Part shown: positions 46,003 to 56,489 of the stretch, piece by piece
How positions within the stretch are numbered: the stretch's first letter is position 1
Layout: every line of letters begins with the position of its first letter
From: Amphritea sp. 1_MG-2023
GTDB taxonomy: Bacteria > Pseudomonadota > Gammaproteobacteria > Pseudomonadales > Balneatricaceae
Assembly: GCF_030547545.1 (NCBI RefSeq)
Contig: NZ_JAUOQE010000001.1
Location: forward strand, 267,154 to 331,153
Length of the DNA: 64,000 nt
Direction: 5' to 3'
The notes under the pieces: generated by a model
What the model saw: the letters and a program-made list of their open reading frames with translations, nothing else
Database searches by the model: none
What the model was told of the DNA's origin: nothing
Translations under genes and position numbers: made by a program

Positions 46003-46031
46003 ATATTAATGATGAGGGGGGTATGCGTCAA
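46003..46031 (-). promoter_or_regulatory. Near-consensus sigma-70 promoter of the tRNA operon
   Basis: On the minus strand TTGACG (46026-46031) and TAATAT (46003-46008) are 17 nt apart, followed by a GC-rich discriminator ACGCCGCC. This is typical of stable-RNA promoters under stringent control. Transcription would begin about 15 nt upstream of tRNA-Asn copy 2. Confidence 0.8.
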
Positions 46032-46260
46032 GTGGGAAAGATAAATATTTTACTGTTTTATTAAGTGGTTAAATAACGACCTGACGCTTATCGCTTTCCT
46101 TTTTTTAGTCTAGCGAGCGATAATAGCAACGATTATTTTTGAACCTGTTATCTCTTGATCGGTATAGCAGGCGATATAACCGAGACGTGGTGGCTGAAAC
46201 GTTGTTTTAACACAGCTTCTGTCTTCACTCTAATGCGGGTAGCAAGGGCCCTTCTTATAT

Positions 46261-47991
46261 ATGACTACGATTGCTGAGAACGTTGCATCGGTTAATGATT
46301 CTGTATTGCTGATGAGTCGCCGCTTACAGAGATTGGGTCTCGATATTGAAGAGGTACGATGGCTCAATCCTGCCGTGCATGTTTGGCGGGTGGAACTTCG
46401 AGATCGAAGTTGCCCTTGGTTCTGCTCGCAAGGGCAAGGGATCACGCGGGAGGTGGCGCTCAAGGATGCGTTACGAGTCTTTTTTGAGCGATTAAGCTGT
46501 CACTTCTTTTTCATGCCATATTTTCTTGGGCAGGATATTGCGACACAAACGTTCGTCTATTATCCCGATGAACGCTGGTTTCCGGTTAAGGGTGATGGCT
46601 TACCCGAGGGACTGTTGGACGAGCCGACGCTGCTACATTACACCGTGAATGATGAGTTAAAAGCGGGCATGTTGCTGGACGCTCACACGGGATACCGCGA
46701 TGGCGCAATCTGTGCGATCCCTTTTATACGTCAGCTGACCGGCGATGAAGTCTGGATGCCGATTAATATTATCCGCAACCTCTATGTGGGCAACGGTATG
46801 GCGGCGGGCGATACTGTTTATGAGGCGCGAGTTGAGGCGCTAGCAGAGATTTTCCAGCGGCATATCAAAAACACTATTATTTCGTCCGGCATTAGTTTGC
46901 CAGATATTCCCAGCTCAGTGCAGCAACGCTATCCGGCCATAGTGGAGACCTTAGACGCGTTACGCGCTCATGGTTTTACTGTGTTGGTTAAAGATGCCTC
47001 TCTCGGTGGCCGATTTCCGTTGATCAATGTAACCCTGATTAACTCGGCTGATGGTGGATGTCGAGCCGCCTTCGGCGCACATCCTAAGTTTGAAACAGCC
47101 TTTCAACGAGCAGTGTTAGCGTTATTATCGGTTGATAGTCTGGATGATCTGTCGGGTTGCTCATGGCCTTCATTCGATCTTTCTGCCGTGGCAGATCAGC
47201 AGAATTTGGATGCTCATTTGATTGATGCCAGTGGTACGGTGGGGTGGGATTTGTTCGCCACTGAAACCGATTATGATTTCACTGAATGGAACATCGACGG
47301 TGATGCTAACGCTGAGTTCGATCAATTATGTCACCTGATTCATGAAGTGGATATGGATATTTATATCGCTGATTATCATCATTTAGGGGTTAATTGTTGT
47401 CGTATTATTGTCCCTGGAATGTCTGAAGTGCGTCCTGTGGATGTCATGATGCGGGATAATCGAAATGTGGGCGATGGTTTACGGCAGTTGATGTTAAAGT
47501 TACCGACTCTCGATGATCAGCAGGTTGAGAGGTTGCTGCTTGTGTTGGAAGAGGCGGGCTTTGATGACAGTCAACGTATCGTTGATATCATCGGCATCGT
47601 GCCGGATAACGGCAGTGTTTGGCAGTCACTGCGGGTGGCTGAGCTGAAGTGTTTATTGAACCTGCATCTAGGTGAGTTGAGCGAAGCGCTGATCTGGAGC
47701 GATGGACTGCAGCGACTCGACTTGCCTGCTGAACGTGCTCGCTTATACCGTTGTCTGCATCAGTGCTTGATGTTTCGTCTCGATCAAGAGCGTCCGTTGG
47801 CGCAGTATCATCAGCTACTGAATCAGATCTATGGCGCGGATTGTGTCAATAGAGTATTGGAAATGATTGATGGTCATGGCGTTTTTGCTTGTTTATCAAG
47901 CTCAACCTTTGCGCTTGAGGAGTTTACTGCGCATGGTCGCATGTTGGCGCTTTATGCGCGTTTGCAAGCGGCAAAAGCTATCCCTGATTAA
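46261..47991 (+). CDS. ycaO: YcaO-domain protein (E. coli YcaO type)
   Basis: 576 residues, close to the 586 of E. coli YcaO. It has the N-terminal GQGITREVALKDALRVFFERLSCH ATP-binding helix block, PFIRQLTGDEVWMPINIIRNLY, EARVEALAEIFQRHIKN, and the conserved C-terminal region after 370 (tetratricopeptide-like). YcaO proteins use ATP to activate amide backbones. E. coli YcaO helps RimO methylthiolate ribosomal protein S12. No precursor peptide or partner enzyme of a RiPP cluster is nearby, so the housekeeping role is favoured. Confidence 0.9.
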   Translation: MTTIAENVASVNDSVLLMSRRLQRLGLDIEEVRWLNPAVHVWRVELRDRSCPWFCSQGQGITREVALKDALRVFFERLSCHFFFMPYFLGQDIATQTFVYYPDERWFPVKGDGLPEGLLDEPTLLHYTVNDELKAGMLLDAHTGYRDGAICAIPFIRQLTGDEVWMPINIIRNLYVGNGMAAGDTVYEARVEALAEIFQRHIKNTIISSGISLPDIPSSVQQRYPAIVETLDALRAHGFTVLVKDASLGGRFPLINVTLINSADGGCRAAFGAHPKFETAFQRAVLALLSVDSLDDLSGCSWPSFDLSAVADQQNLDAHLIDASGTVGWDLFATETDYDFTEWNIDGDANAEFDQLCHLIHEVDMDIYIADYHHLGVNCCRIIVPGMSEVRPVDVMMRDNRNVGDGLRQLMLKLPTLDDQQVERLLLVLEEAGFDDSQRIVDIIGIVPDNGSVWQSLRVAELKCLLNLHLGELSEALIWSDGLQRLDLPAERARLYRCLHQCLMFRLDQERPLAQYHQLLNQIYGADCVNRVLEMIDGHGVFACLSSSTFALEEFTAHGRMLALYARLQAAKAIPD

Positions 47992-48203
47992 ACATTGATC
48001 AAGCATTTACCTTGCTGATTTAAAAGGATTTTTAAAATATAGGATTTTTAACTGGCGGTCTCATAGGCGACGGCCTTGTTTGCTACTTGGTCAGTGTGGT
48101 TATTTCCGTTATTATCGTTAACCTTATTCAGACGGGTGTTTGTCGTCCGCGTTTGAGACATTGCTTACCCTTCTAAACCGCTTGCCCGGAGATTTTAGCT
48201 GAG

Positions 48204-49610
48204 ATGCTTTTTAAAAAGCTTCCCGAAACCATATTTGTTCCCTTGTCGGGGCAGAATAAACATATCTACGAGGCGGTTCTGCTGGACCTTGCTGAGCAGT
48301 TCTTCGATGAAGATCTGGTTGATCCGTTCGTACCTAAAGACCTGATTCGTTCCTGTATCGAGGATAGCGTCGTGCGCTTGGGTGTGCGTCGTTGGGAGCC
48401 TGAAGAGGGCGATTCAGACGCGGATCGGCAGGAGATGCCGCGTTCAACCGCGGAATATACCAGTCGTATCTATCGTCGTTTGGTCGATACTGGTTGGTTG
48501 GAAGAAGAGCAGCGTATTTATCGCACCTTTGTCCTGCTTTCTCCGGCCGTCAGTTATCTTTTGCGCACATTGATCGGAATTAACGAGCTGGAAAAGCGCA
48601 GCTATGGCGGCGCGGTGCTTAACGTGCTGAGTTCGCTTGAATCGGCGATTAGTGATCCTGCAGGGCGAGGCATTACCTTGCAGGAAGCTGCGCAAACCGC
48701 GGCCGATTTCAGTGCGCACCTAACGGATATGATGTTGGGGTTGCGGGAATTGAAAATTAGTTTAGCGGCGACCTCGAATCCTCAGGAAATTGTACGCAGT
48801 TTCTTTGATCGATTTGTGGCACATATTCTGGTTTCTGATTACAAAACCCTGAAAACCAAGAATAACCCGTTTCGGTTTCGGCGTCAGATTCTCTCTATGT
48901 TACGTGACTTGCAGTTTGATCCGCTGAAGGTCGAAAAACTAACGCAGCACTATCAAGAGCAATTTGAGTTGGGCTTTGCCGATGCTGAAGCGATGGTGCA
49001 TAGTCATATTAACCGGATTATCCGTATTTTTGAGTCGGTTGATCAGCGTTTAGCGACGATTGATGATTTCCGTTACCGTTTGGAAAAGCGGGTAGCGGAT
49101 ACCGTGCGTTATATGGATAAAACCACGCCCGGTATGAGTTCTCGCTTATCTCGATTAATCTCCGATGTTGCTAAATTGGATGCCAAGGTTATACCGCCTG
49201 TTGATACGCTGGAAGGGGTAGCCTTCTTGGCTCCCGGTAGTGTGCGTTCTCCGATTAAGCGGCGTGTCGAAACCAAACCGCGAGTGATTAAGCCGGTGGA
49301 GATCGATCCACGGGTTTTACTCATGCGGCAATTATTCAAAGAGTATAAAGCGCGTCGTGAAGTGAAGCCTGAGAATATCGAGCTTTATGTCGAACGGCAT
49401 CTGCTAAACAAGCAGCAGATTAGCGCCTCGGATTTTACCATCGATTGTATTGAGGATTACATCTGCTTCAGTTACTTACGGCATATGCGTTCTTTGGGTA
49501 AAAAAGGTCGCGGAACCGCCAATAAATATGAAATTAAGTTTGAAGACACCTATGTTAACGTCGCCGATATGGTTGAATGTCGCGATTTCAGTATTCAGAG
49601 GAAAGTATAA
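48204..49610 (+). CDS. Condensin kleisin subunit, JetA/MukF/MksF-like
   Basis: 468 residues. N-terminal winged-helix region ([20 protein letters not shown]), then long helices with a JetA-like pattern ([19 protein letters not shown] at the start, [16 protein letters not shown] near 270). Length and gene order match JetA (DUF5716-type) of Wadjet and MukF/MksF of condensins. The kleisin bridges the two heads of the SMC-like ATPase. Its stop overlaps the next gene (TAATG). Assigned from context and pattern, not from a clear motif. Confidence 0.78.
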   Translation: MLFKKLPETIFVPLSGQNKHIYEAVLLDLAEQFFDEDLVDPFVPKDLIRSCIEDSVVRLGVRRWEPEEGDSDADRQEMPRSTAEYTSRIYRRLVDTGWLEEEQRIYRTFVLLSPAVSYLLRTLIGINELEKRSYGGAVLNVLSSLESAISDPAGRGITLQEAAQTAADFSAHLTDMMLGLRELKISLAATSNPQEIVRSFFDRFVAHILVSDYKTLKTKNNPFRFRRQILSMLRDLQFDPLKVEKLTQHYQEQFELGFADAEAMVHSHINRIIRIFESVDQRLATIDDFRYRLEKRVADTVRYMDKTTPGMSSRLSRLISDVAKLDAKVIPPVDTLEGVAFLAPGSVRSPIKRRVETKPRVIKPVEIDPRVLLMRQLFKEYKARREVKPENIELYVERHLLNKQQISASDFTIDCIEDYICFSYLRHMRSLGKKGRGTANKYEIKFEDTYVNVADMVECRDFSIQRKV

Positions 49611-50398
49611 TGCTGGGTGACCTGCAGAAAATTATCGGTCGTAGCGATCAATACCAAGAAGATGATTTTGTTCATGCGGCCAATATGTTGTTGGTGAATC
49701 AGTTTCTTTATGCTGAGCGTGCCGGACACCGCGATAGCTATTTCTTGGTAGCCTCGCATGTTGATTACTTTTCTAATCTGTTTGCGGCTATCGGTTGGTC
49801 ATTGATTTATCAACCAGATGAGGCCTATTTGGGTATTTTGCCGAAGGGTGAACAACGCTTCATGCGTTTGAAGTTAGATGAATCGTTATTGCTGCTTTGT
49901 TTGCGTCAACAGTATGAGCAGAAGCTAGAATCCTTTGATGTCGAAGCAGGGCGTGCCTATATCACCACGAATGATTTGCTGACGCTGTATGAAAACCTGA
50001 CGGGCCGTGAAATTCCGAATGAAACGCGCTTGAAAGAGTTGTTATCTCTCTTTAGTCGGCATGGCGTGATCGAGCGTGGTAAGCCTCACGAAACGGATCC
50101 AAAGAATATTCCGTTAACCATTAATCCGGCTATTCGTCAGGTAGTGGTGGAAGACTTTATTGGTCAACTGGAGGCGTTATGTGAAGAGCGCGATGATGAG
50201 CTTAAACAGCAGTCAGTGACGACTGACGAGGCGCAGGTTTCAGCGGAGACGACGCCATCGACTTCACAACAGGTTGAAGTTGTTGCCGATGCCGATGTTA
50301 GCGCGGCGCCTGACGCCGAACAGGCAAAAGACACCGATGCCGCCGATCGTGAAACCGATACCGCTAATGCGCAAGTGGTATCAGAGGAGACTCGCTGA
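49610..50398 (+). CDS. Condensin accessory subunit, JetB/MukE/MksE-like
   Basis: 262 residues from ATG 49610, which overlaps the jetA-like stop and has AGAGGAAAG upstream. The first 190 residues are a tandem winged-helix pattern with a DUF4194-like flow ([42 protein letters not shown]). The last 60 or so residues form an acidic, low-complexity tail rich in Asp, Ala, Thr and Glu (for example [20 protein letters not shown]), unusual for this family. It overlaps the ATPase gene by 1 nt (TGATG). Confidence 0.8.
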   Translation: MLGDLQKIIGRSDQYQEDDFVHAANMLLVNQFLYAERAGHRDSYFLVASHVDYFSNLFAAIGWSLIYQPDEAYLGILPKGEQRFMRLKLDESLLLLCLRQQYEQKLESFDVEAGRAYITTNDLLTLYENLTGREIPNETRLKELLSLFSRHGVIERGKPHETDPKNIPLTINPAIRQVVVEDFIGQLEALCEERDDELKQQSVTTDEAQVSAETTPSTSQQVEVVADADVSAAPDAEQAKDTDAADRETDTANAQVVSEETR

Positions 50399-53300
50399 TG
50401 AAACAGCTCAATAGAATGGTGCTGGTGAACTGGTACGTGTTAGGTGCCGTTGAAATTCCGATTAAAGGAAATGTTGCGGTCATTGGGCCTAACGGTTCGG
50501 GTAAGTCCTCTCTGTTAGATGCGATTCAGACGGTCTTGATGGGTGGTAACAAGAAGTATCTCAGTTTTAATGCCAGTGCCGGTGAGAAAAGTGAGCGTAG
50601 TCTGCGTACATATTGTCTCGGCTTTATGGATGATCTGGGTAAAAAAGAGAACGCCAGACAAGATTCGGTGAGCTATATCGCACTGAGTTTTTTCGATACT
50701 GAAACCGGAAAAGAGACCTGCGTCGGGTTGGCAATCAGTGCTTCGCTTGCTTCGCCAGAAGAGGATGTGCTTGGACGTTTCATTCTGCCTGACTTTTCCG
50801 TTAGTTTAGAAGATTTCACGCTTAAGCAAGATGGCGGTCGTTTACCTAAAGAGTGGCCGGTTGTAAAAGAAAGTCTGCTAAAACAATGTCCAGAGATGAA
50901 GCTGGAGAAGCGAGCGAATCGCTTCATTCGCGAATTGGTAACCGAGCTGAGTTACGATCAGCAGATGCCGAACGATGATGAAAAGTTCGTTAAAAACTTT
51001 CGTAATGCGATGAAGTTTATTCCTATCAATAGCCCAACGCGGTTTATCCGTGAGTTCGTGCTCGATGAAAACATCGTTCATGTGGGTGGTTTTCGTAAAT
51101 CGCTAGATGAATATCGGGCGATGGAACAGAAAACTCGTGAAGTCTCGAATCGCATTAATGAGTTAGAAAAGGTTCAGGAGCAGTGTAAAGGGATTGATCG
51201 TAACGTTAAAAATTCGGTCGAGTATGAGTGGGTTGTGCATGAAACCCGGTTTGAGCATGCGGATCTGAAAAAAGAGGAAGCGCAAGAGCGACTCGAGGTT
51301 AATCAGGTCAAAGAAACTCAGTTGCAAGCGGATCTTGAAGCCAAGAGCGAATCGCTCAGTGATATTATGCAGTCCTTGGCGAATACCCGTGCCGAGTTGA
51401 ATAACACCGATAGCGCACACAAGGTGAAGGCGCTAGAGAACTCGATCGATGCGCGACAGCATGAGCTGAATGTCGTCAAAGAAAAGGTTCAGCATGTGTA
51501 TACATTGCTGCGATCGGCGGTCAGCTTTGCTAACTATCAGCAATACCTGCCAGACAGCTTTATTCCGGTGGTTAAGGATGCGGTTGAATTATGGCGTTCT
51601 GGCGAAGATATGATGGCGGAAACATGGCCACAGGCGCCGGTGGATGTCGATAATAACTTGAATCAGTTGAAAGCATCGGTGGATTCGGTGCGCCGTGAAA
51701 TTGCGCGACGATTTGAAACGTCAGTGATTCGTATGAATGAACTGCGCAGCGAGATTCAGAGTCAGAAAAGCGCGGTTGAACAGTTGAAGGAGGGGCGTGC
51801 CCCGTTGCGGCGTAATACCCGTGAGCTGATGCAGTTGCTGAAGGATTACGGTATTGACTCGACACCTATCTGCGAGCTGGTGGATATCAATGATGAGAAG
51901 TGGCGCATTGCCATTGAAAGTTTCTTAGGCGCTCGCCGTGAAGCGCTAATCGTCGACCCGGATCGCGTTAAAGAAGCGATTACGCTTTACCGTCGTAAAG
52001 GACGTCACTTGAAGGGGTGTCGGGTAGTGAACACGACGAAATCCCATGAGTGGCTGAATCGATTCAAACCTGGCTCGCTGGCGCAATTTGTTGATTGTCA
52101 GAGTGATGATGCCTTAGCCTACATGAATCGTGCCTTGGGCGGCGTGATGGCGGTTGAGACAGAAACCGAACTGTTAAAACAAGAGCGAGCACTGACTTAC
52201 GATTGCATGTTGCAAACCGAAGGTACGACCACGTCCATCCGTGAAGAAGCGCCGATGATGGGTAGCGGTGGCGGACGTCGACAACATCAATTACAACAGC
52301 AAGATCGTCAGGTAGATCAAATGATGGCCGAGTTCAGTGCGCTGAACAAAGATCATGAAGCTTTGGATAGCTTGCGTGAAAACCTGATTCGTATGACCGC
52401 TGCGCTCACCGGTGTGACCGAACGTACCTTCGACTTGGTGAATCAGCGGGAGATGTTGCAAACCGAGATTGAGGGCTATCGTCAGGGGATTACAGATCTA
52501 CGTAATCAAGATGATAGTGGTATTCAGCAGCGGATTAGTGAACTAGTTGATGCGCAGAAAGCCGCGCAGGTCGCGCAGAAAAAATTAATGGATAAGTTGC
52601 AATCGACGCGTACTAATCTGATTAAAGATAATGCCTCGCTTGAGGTGTTGGATAATGAGTTACAAGAGCATGCCGAGGAGCGTACGCGATGTGAGGCGGA
52701 CGTTAACTTTGATGCACAGTCGGCACAAGAGAAACGGGATTATCTGGATGAGTCCTGTTCCGGCGATCTAGACCGTATTATCTTTGATGCGGCTAAGAAA
52801 GCGCAGTCTGAGCTGGGATTGGTCGAGCGCAAGAAGAATAGCGTGCGCGATGGCGTGGCGCAATATAAAGCACGCTATCATGGTTCAGGCTTAAGCCATC
52901 AAGATCTGGATAAGGTCAGTGAAGATTCATCGCATGCGCAGTTATCGCAGTTTGTGAATGACACCATTCAATCATTACGTGATAGCGAGTTGGCGGAGTA
53001 TACCGAAAAGGCCGAGCGGGCTCGACTCGAAGCGGAAACCTCATTCCGTTCCGATTTCGTGGCGCACCTGAAAGATCAGATCGATAAAATTAAAGAACTG
53101 ATTCGTGAACTGAATGCACACCTTAAAAATCGCCCGTTTCATCGGGAGATGTATAGTTTTGAGATGATGCCTAATCCAGAATTAAAAGATATTCTGGAGT
53201 TGGTGGAAGCGTATACGCGCATGGATCAAGCGAATGTTGGTTCGTTATTTGATTTTAAAGATGATGAAGATCGTCCCTATCAGGATGCACTGACGAAGAT

Positions 53301-53847
53301 TCATGAGGTCTTGAAGGACGAGGGTGAAAGCAGTCTGCTGCAAGATTATCGCAACTTCTATAATTTTGAGTTGGTGGTTAAAGATCTCGACGGTAACCGC
53401 AAAACAACGCTATCTCAGCGTATTAAAACCGGTTCTGGTGGTGAACATCAGGTGCCTTTTTATGTCGCGATTGCCGCCGCAATGGGGGCAACTTATCGCC
53501 TTCGTGATAGCGCGGATGGCGTCACACTGGGAGGCATTAGTCTATCGGTGTTCGATGAGGCCTTTAACAAGCTGGATGCGGAAAACACAGTGACGTCGTT
53601 AGGCTTTATGAGTGATTTAGGCTTGCAGACCCTGATTGCGGCTCCCGATGATAAGTATTCACTGATGGCAACCACCATGGATACCATTATCAACGTCTGT
53701 CGTGATGGGCGAGTGGTCGATATCGATGTGGAGTTTCCAACCGCCAATGGCAAAGCGCTACTAAACTCTGATAACCCCTACCGTTTAATAGAAGCATCGG
53801 AAGAGCAAGAGAGTGCCGAGGCAGTGGAAGGGATGTTGCCTGCTTAG
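50398..53847 (+). CDS. SMC-like ATPase, JetC/MukB/MksB-like
   Basis: 1149 residues. Walker A GPNGSGKSSLLDAIQ at about 31-45. Two long coiled-coil arms (about 250-480 and 620-960) surround a hinge near 490-620 (IESFLGARREALIVDPDRV, RRKGRHLKGCRVVN). The C-terminal head has the signature-like KTGSGGEHQVPFYVAIA at about 1010 and Walker B SVFDEAFNKLD at about 1055. This is the DNA-extruding or clamping motor of MukBEF/Wadjet complexes. No JetD-like TOPRIM gene follows; a convergent unrelated gene does. Confidence 0.85.
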   Translation: MKQLNRMVLVNWYVLGAVEIPIKGNVAVIGPNGSGKSSLLDAIQTVLMGGNKKYLSFNASAGEKSERSLRTYCLGFMDDLGKKENARQDSVSYIALSFFDTETGKETCVGLAISASLASPEEDVLGRFILPDFSVSLEDFTLKQDGGRLPKEWPVVKESLLKQCPEMKLEKRANRFIRELVTELSYDQQMPNDDEKFVKNFRNAMKFIPINSPTRFIREFVLDENIVHVGGFRKSLDEYRAMEQKTREVSNRINELEKVQEQCKGIDRNVKNSVEYEWVVHETRFEHADLKKEEAQERLEVNQVKETQLQADLEAKSESLSDIMQSLANTRAELNNTDSAHKVKALENSIDARQHELNVVKEKVQHVYTLLRSAVSFANYQQYLPDSFIPVVKDAVELWRSGEDMMAETWPQAPVDVDNNLNQLKASVDSVRREIARRFETSVIRMNELRSEIQSQKSAVEQLKEGRAPLRRNTRELMQLLKDYGIDSTPICELVDINDEKWRIAIESFLGARREALIVDPDRVKEAITLYRRKGRHLKGCRVVNTTKSHEWLNRFKPGSLAQFVDCQSDDALAYMNRALGGVMAVETETELLKQERALTYDCMLQTEGTTTSIREEAPMMGSGGGRRQHQLQQQDRQVDQMMAEFSALNKDHEALDSLRENLIRMTAALTGVTERTFDLVNQREMLQTEIEGYRQGITDLRNQDDSGIQQRISELVDAQKAAQVAQKKLMDKLQSTRTNLIKDNASLEVLDNELQEHAEERTRCEADVNFDAQSAQEKRDYLDESCSGDLDRIIFDAAKKAQSELGLVERKKNSVRDGVAQYKARYHGSGLSHQDLDKVSEDSSHAQLSQFVNDTIQSLRDSELAEYTEKAERARLEAETSFRSDFVAHLKDQIDKIKELIRELNAHLKNRPFHREMYSFEMMPNPELKDILELVEAYTRMDQANVGSLFDFKDDEDRPYQDALTKIHEVLKDEGESSLLQDYRNFYNFELVVKDLDGNRKTTLSQRIKTGSGGEHQVPFYVAIAAAMGATYRLRDSADGVTLGGISLSVFDEAFNKLDAENTVTSLGFMSDLGLQTLIAAPDDKYSLMATTMDTIINVCRDGRVVDIDVEFPTANGKALLNSDNPYRLIEASEEQESAEAVEGMLPA

Positions 53848-53891
53848 CAATGCTTGGGCTATCGCGTGCTTAAGATAGCCCTATTGCTTTG

Positions 53892-54623
53892 CTAGCCTAT
53901 CGACGTTGTCCAGCGTGTGCCTCGCGGGGCAGCTTTCGTTGCAGCGGAGAAATCGGGCTCGAAGCTGCATAGTGGCGTGTTTTGTCGCAAGATGATGAGG
54001 CGCTGAGTATCATTTGGGTGAGGTCGAACTTGCCATTGTTCCGGTTGATTAATAATGTCGACCAAGGTTTCCTGAATCTCAGGAGTGGGTATGCCTCTAA
54101 ATTCAATCATAAACTGATCGTTACCCGGCAGTGCGAGTTGCTCGGTGCGCATGTCTCGAAATTGTTGATTAGCCAGAAGGCAAGCAAGATCTCTTAACGA
54201 CCAGTGTGCTGGTGGCGCGGTTAAGGGGATTAATCTACCGAGATTCCCCGGCGAAATGATGAGTCGATCTCGGGAAAAAAATTTGCGGACAGTGAGATCG
54301 GTATGCGCTTTTAAGAGCGAGTTGTCACGTACATTACCATCAAAGTTGATCTGCGCTAGCCCATCGATCATGCGTTGCAAATTAAAATCGCAGGCTTTGA
54401 TGAATTTCCAGGCAGGCGCCATCGAGGTGCGCGAGCCTAAGCTATATTTCATCGCTTGTTTACCCTGCCGTGTGTTTTGTTCTAACACGGTAATCATCAG
54501 GTAGGTCGTTTGAAAGTCTACCATCGCTTCGGGTTGCTCAGTAAAGCAGCAGGAGACTTCTCTTTTGCAGAAGCTAAGCCAAGCCTGTTTCGTGTTCAGG
54601 TGGGGGAGGCAACGGATATTCAT
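53892..54623 (-). CDS. Hypothetical protein, no recognised family
   Basis: 243 residues, soluble, no signal peptide. Cys-rich near the start (CLPH, CKREVSCCF). It has the segment SMAPAWKFIKACDFNLQRMIDGLAQINFDGN. I see no catalytic motif. It lies convergent with the condensin ATPase and divergent from the next gene, so its genetic link to either is unclear. The start could be a later Met. Confidence 0.55.
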   Translation of the reverse strand: MNIRCLPHLNTKQAWLSFCKREVSCCFTEQPEAMVDFQTTYLMITVLEQNTRQGKQAMKYSLGSRTSMAPAWKFIKACDFNLQRMIDGLAQINFDGNVRDNSLLKAHTDLTVRKFFSRDRLIISPGNLGRLIPLTAPPAHWSLRDLACLLANQQFRDMRTEQLALPGNDQFMIEFRGIPTPEIQETLVDIINQPEQWQVRPHPNDTQRLIILRQNTPLCSFEPDFSAATKAAPRGTRWTTSIG

Positions 54624-54688
54624 TCACATCTCTGAAGCTGAGGTTATAATGCTGGCCTCTAGTTTAGCTGAAGTCGAGAGAAGCCTCT

Positions 54689-55042
54689 ATGAAACTGATT
54701 AATCGTTCGGGATTTGCTGTGTTACCGCGTCAACCATTTGTCGATTGGGCTAATCGTCAACAGGATGCGTTAAATGAGGCGTTAACGTTAGCCGAACATC
54801 GGGCGGAAGGTAGTGTTTATCTGAGCGAAGAGTTTCAAGCGGAGGCCGATATATCTGAGCAACTCGCACAGCATTTCGACGCTATTTTCGTCAATGAATT
54901 AGCCGCCTGGGATGAGTTTGGTGATGACTGGCCAGAGAATCGAACACTGGATCTGTTTCTACAATGGTTTGACGTGACGCCACAGGTCGTAGCGATTGAT
55001 TTGCTGCAAACGCCTTTACTGCTGGCGCCTTTGGAAGATTAA
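54689..55042 (+). CDS. Conserved hypothetical protein of gammaproteobacteria
   Basis: 117 residues, small and acidic. It begins MKLINRSGFAVLPRQPFVDWAN and has NELAAWDEFGDDWPENRTLDLFLQWFDV, the conserved core of a short gammaproteobacterial family without an assigned role that I recall from many Pseudomonas and Oceanospirillales genomes. No membrane segment. Start supported by GAGAGAAG upstream. Confidence 0.75.
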   Translation: MKLINRSGFAVLPRQPFVDWANRQQDALNEALTLAEHRAEGSVYLSEEFQAEADISEQLAQHFDAIFVNELAAWDEFGDDWPENRTLDLFLQWFDVTPQVVAIDLLQTPLLLAPLED

Positions 55043-55134
55043 TACAGGTCTTATAGTGTAAGTCTTCAGGACGGTTGCTTTAGATAGTGATAATCGCTGA
55101 GAATAGAGCTTTTCAATCATTAACAGGTAGTTAG

Positions 55135-56472
55135 ATGTCTGTCAGTTCCCTTCAGCTTGAAATGCATCCGTTACGAGCTTCCTTGTATGAGGAGATGCAT
55201 TCACGGCCATTTCAAGTGATACCCAGTCCCGCGCGCATTTCTCACCTCTCGGTGATGTGTAGTGAAGAGCAAAAAGTCGAGCAGTTTAGTCATCTGCAGC
55301 AACTATGTGAAATGCTTGGCGGGCCCGTGCCAGAGGATGACCTACCCTGTTTTCAACAGCAATTTGGGCAGCTTCAGGTGCGTTGGGAGCAGCATATGGA
55401 GTTTGTCTCTTATACCTTTATCTGGTTAGGAGGCGATCATGGTGAGCCGTTTGCCGAAACCGGTATGAGTCACCTCCCTGAGGGTTGGCTAGAAGGTATT
55501 TGTGGGGAAGTAGTAGCCGCCTTTCATATGTCTATCGAAGATGTTCGGGGTGTTGGCGAGCCGGCGATTCCTGAAGTTAAAAAACATTTTGAATCGATGC
55601 GTTTGGTGGGCAGTCAGCCCTCGCAAGGGGCGGCTCAAGTCTGGACAACCTATCGAATGCACAGTGATGGTTATGGCCGGTTTCTGATCTACAATCGAGA
55701 GATGAGTGACAGTCAATTAGGGCGTTTGATTCAGCGCCTGTTGGAGATTGAGTCTTATCGTCTGATGACCCTAATGGGGTTGCCGATGGCGCGTTCAATT
55801 AGCCCACAACTGCAACTGATGGATCAGCAGTTATCTGAATTGACACAGATATTATCCGTCGAGCAGTATGATGATGATAAATGTCGTGATGAACGCGAAC
55901 TGCTGGGGCGGCTGATTCATTTAGCTTCACGCGTCGAGGCGTATCGTGCCCGTTCTACTTTTCGTTTCAATGCCACTAACGCCTATCAGGGGCTCGTCAT
56001 GCAACGTTTAGCGGATCTGCGTGAAGATGAGGTATCGGGTCACCTGACGTTACATGAATTTATCACTCGGCGAATGATTCCCGCCGTGCGAACCTGTAAG
56101 GCAACCGCCGATCGATTAGAAGATCTCTCCCGACGTATCGATCGCGTCAGTGATATGCTGCGGACTCAAGTTGAGTTATCGATTCAGGGTCAGAATCAAG
56201 AATTACTCAGTTCGATGGATCGACGTTCACGTATTCAACTGATGATGCAGCATACCGTCGAAGGGCTATCGGTGGCGGCCATTAGTTATTACACCATCGG
56301 CTTAGTAAAGATTTTTATCGGCGTGTTATATGATCAAGGGCTACATATTGATAAGAGCCTTTCACTGGGTATCTCGATGCCGTTAGTGATCGTCACGGTG
56401 GCATTGCTGACACGCCGCATTCACTCCAAGTTTAGTAAACTGGCTGCCGATTCGGCGGAGAAAAGTAAATAA
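55135..56472 (+). CDS. DUF3422 family membrane-anchored protein
   Basis: 445 residues. It begins with the family pattern MHPLRASLYEEMHSRPF and SPARISHLSVM, contains a long helical middle (EITRRMIPAVRTCKATADRLEDLS-like), and ends with two hydrophobic helices (AAISYYTIGLVKIFIGVLY and LGISMPLVIVTVALLTRR) and a basic tail. DUF3422 (COG4949) is predicted to be membrane-bound, with no known activity. It is followed after 17 nt by bolA. Confidence 0.88.
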   Translation: MSVSSLQLEMHPLRASLYEEMHSRPFQVIPSPARISHLSVMCSEEQKVEQFSHLQQLCEMLGGPVPEDDLPCFQQQFGQLQVRWEQHMEFVSYTFIWLGGDHGEPFAETGMSHLPEGWLEGICGEVVAAFHMSIEDVRGVGEPAIPEVKKHFESMRLVGSQPSQGAAQVWTTYRMHSDGYGRFLIYNREMSDSQLGRLIQRLLEIESYRLMTLMGLPMARSISPQLQLMDQQLSELTQILSVEQYDDDKCRDERELLGRLIHLASRVEAYRARSTFRFNATNAYQGLVMQRLADLREDEVSGHLTLHEFITRRMIPAVRTCKATADRLEDLSRRIDRVSDMLRTQVELSIQGQNQELLSSMDRRSRIQLMMQHTVEGLSVAAISYYTIGLVKIFIGVLYDQGLHIDKSLSLGISMPLVIVTVALLTRRIHSKFSKLAADSAEKSK

Positions 56473-56489
56473 ATCAGATCAGGATCAAT

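Noticed and set aside
46261..47991. RiPP (azoline) biosynthesis cluster around YcaO
   Set aside because: Protein is of the long E. coli YcaO type; there is no precursor peptide, dehydrogenase or exporter next to it.
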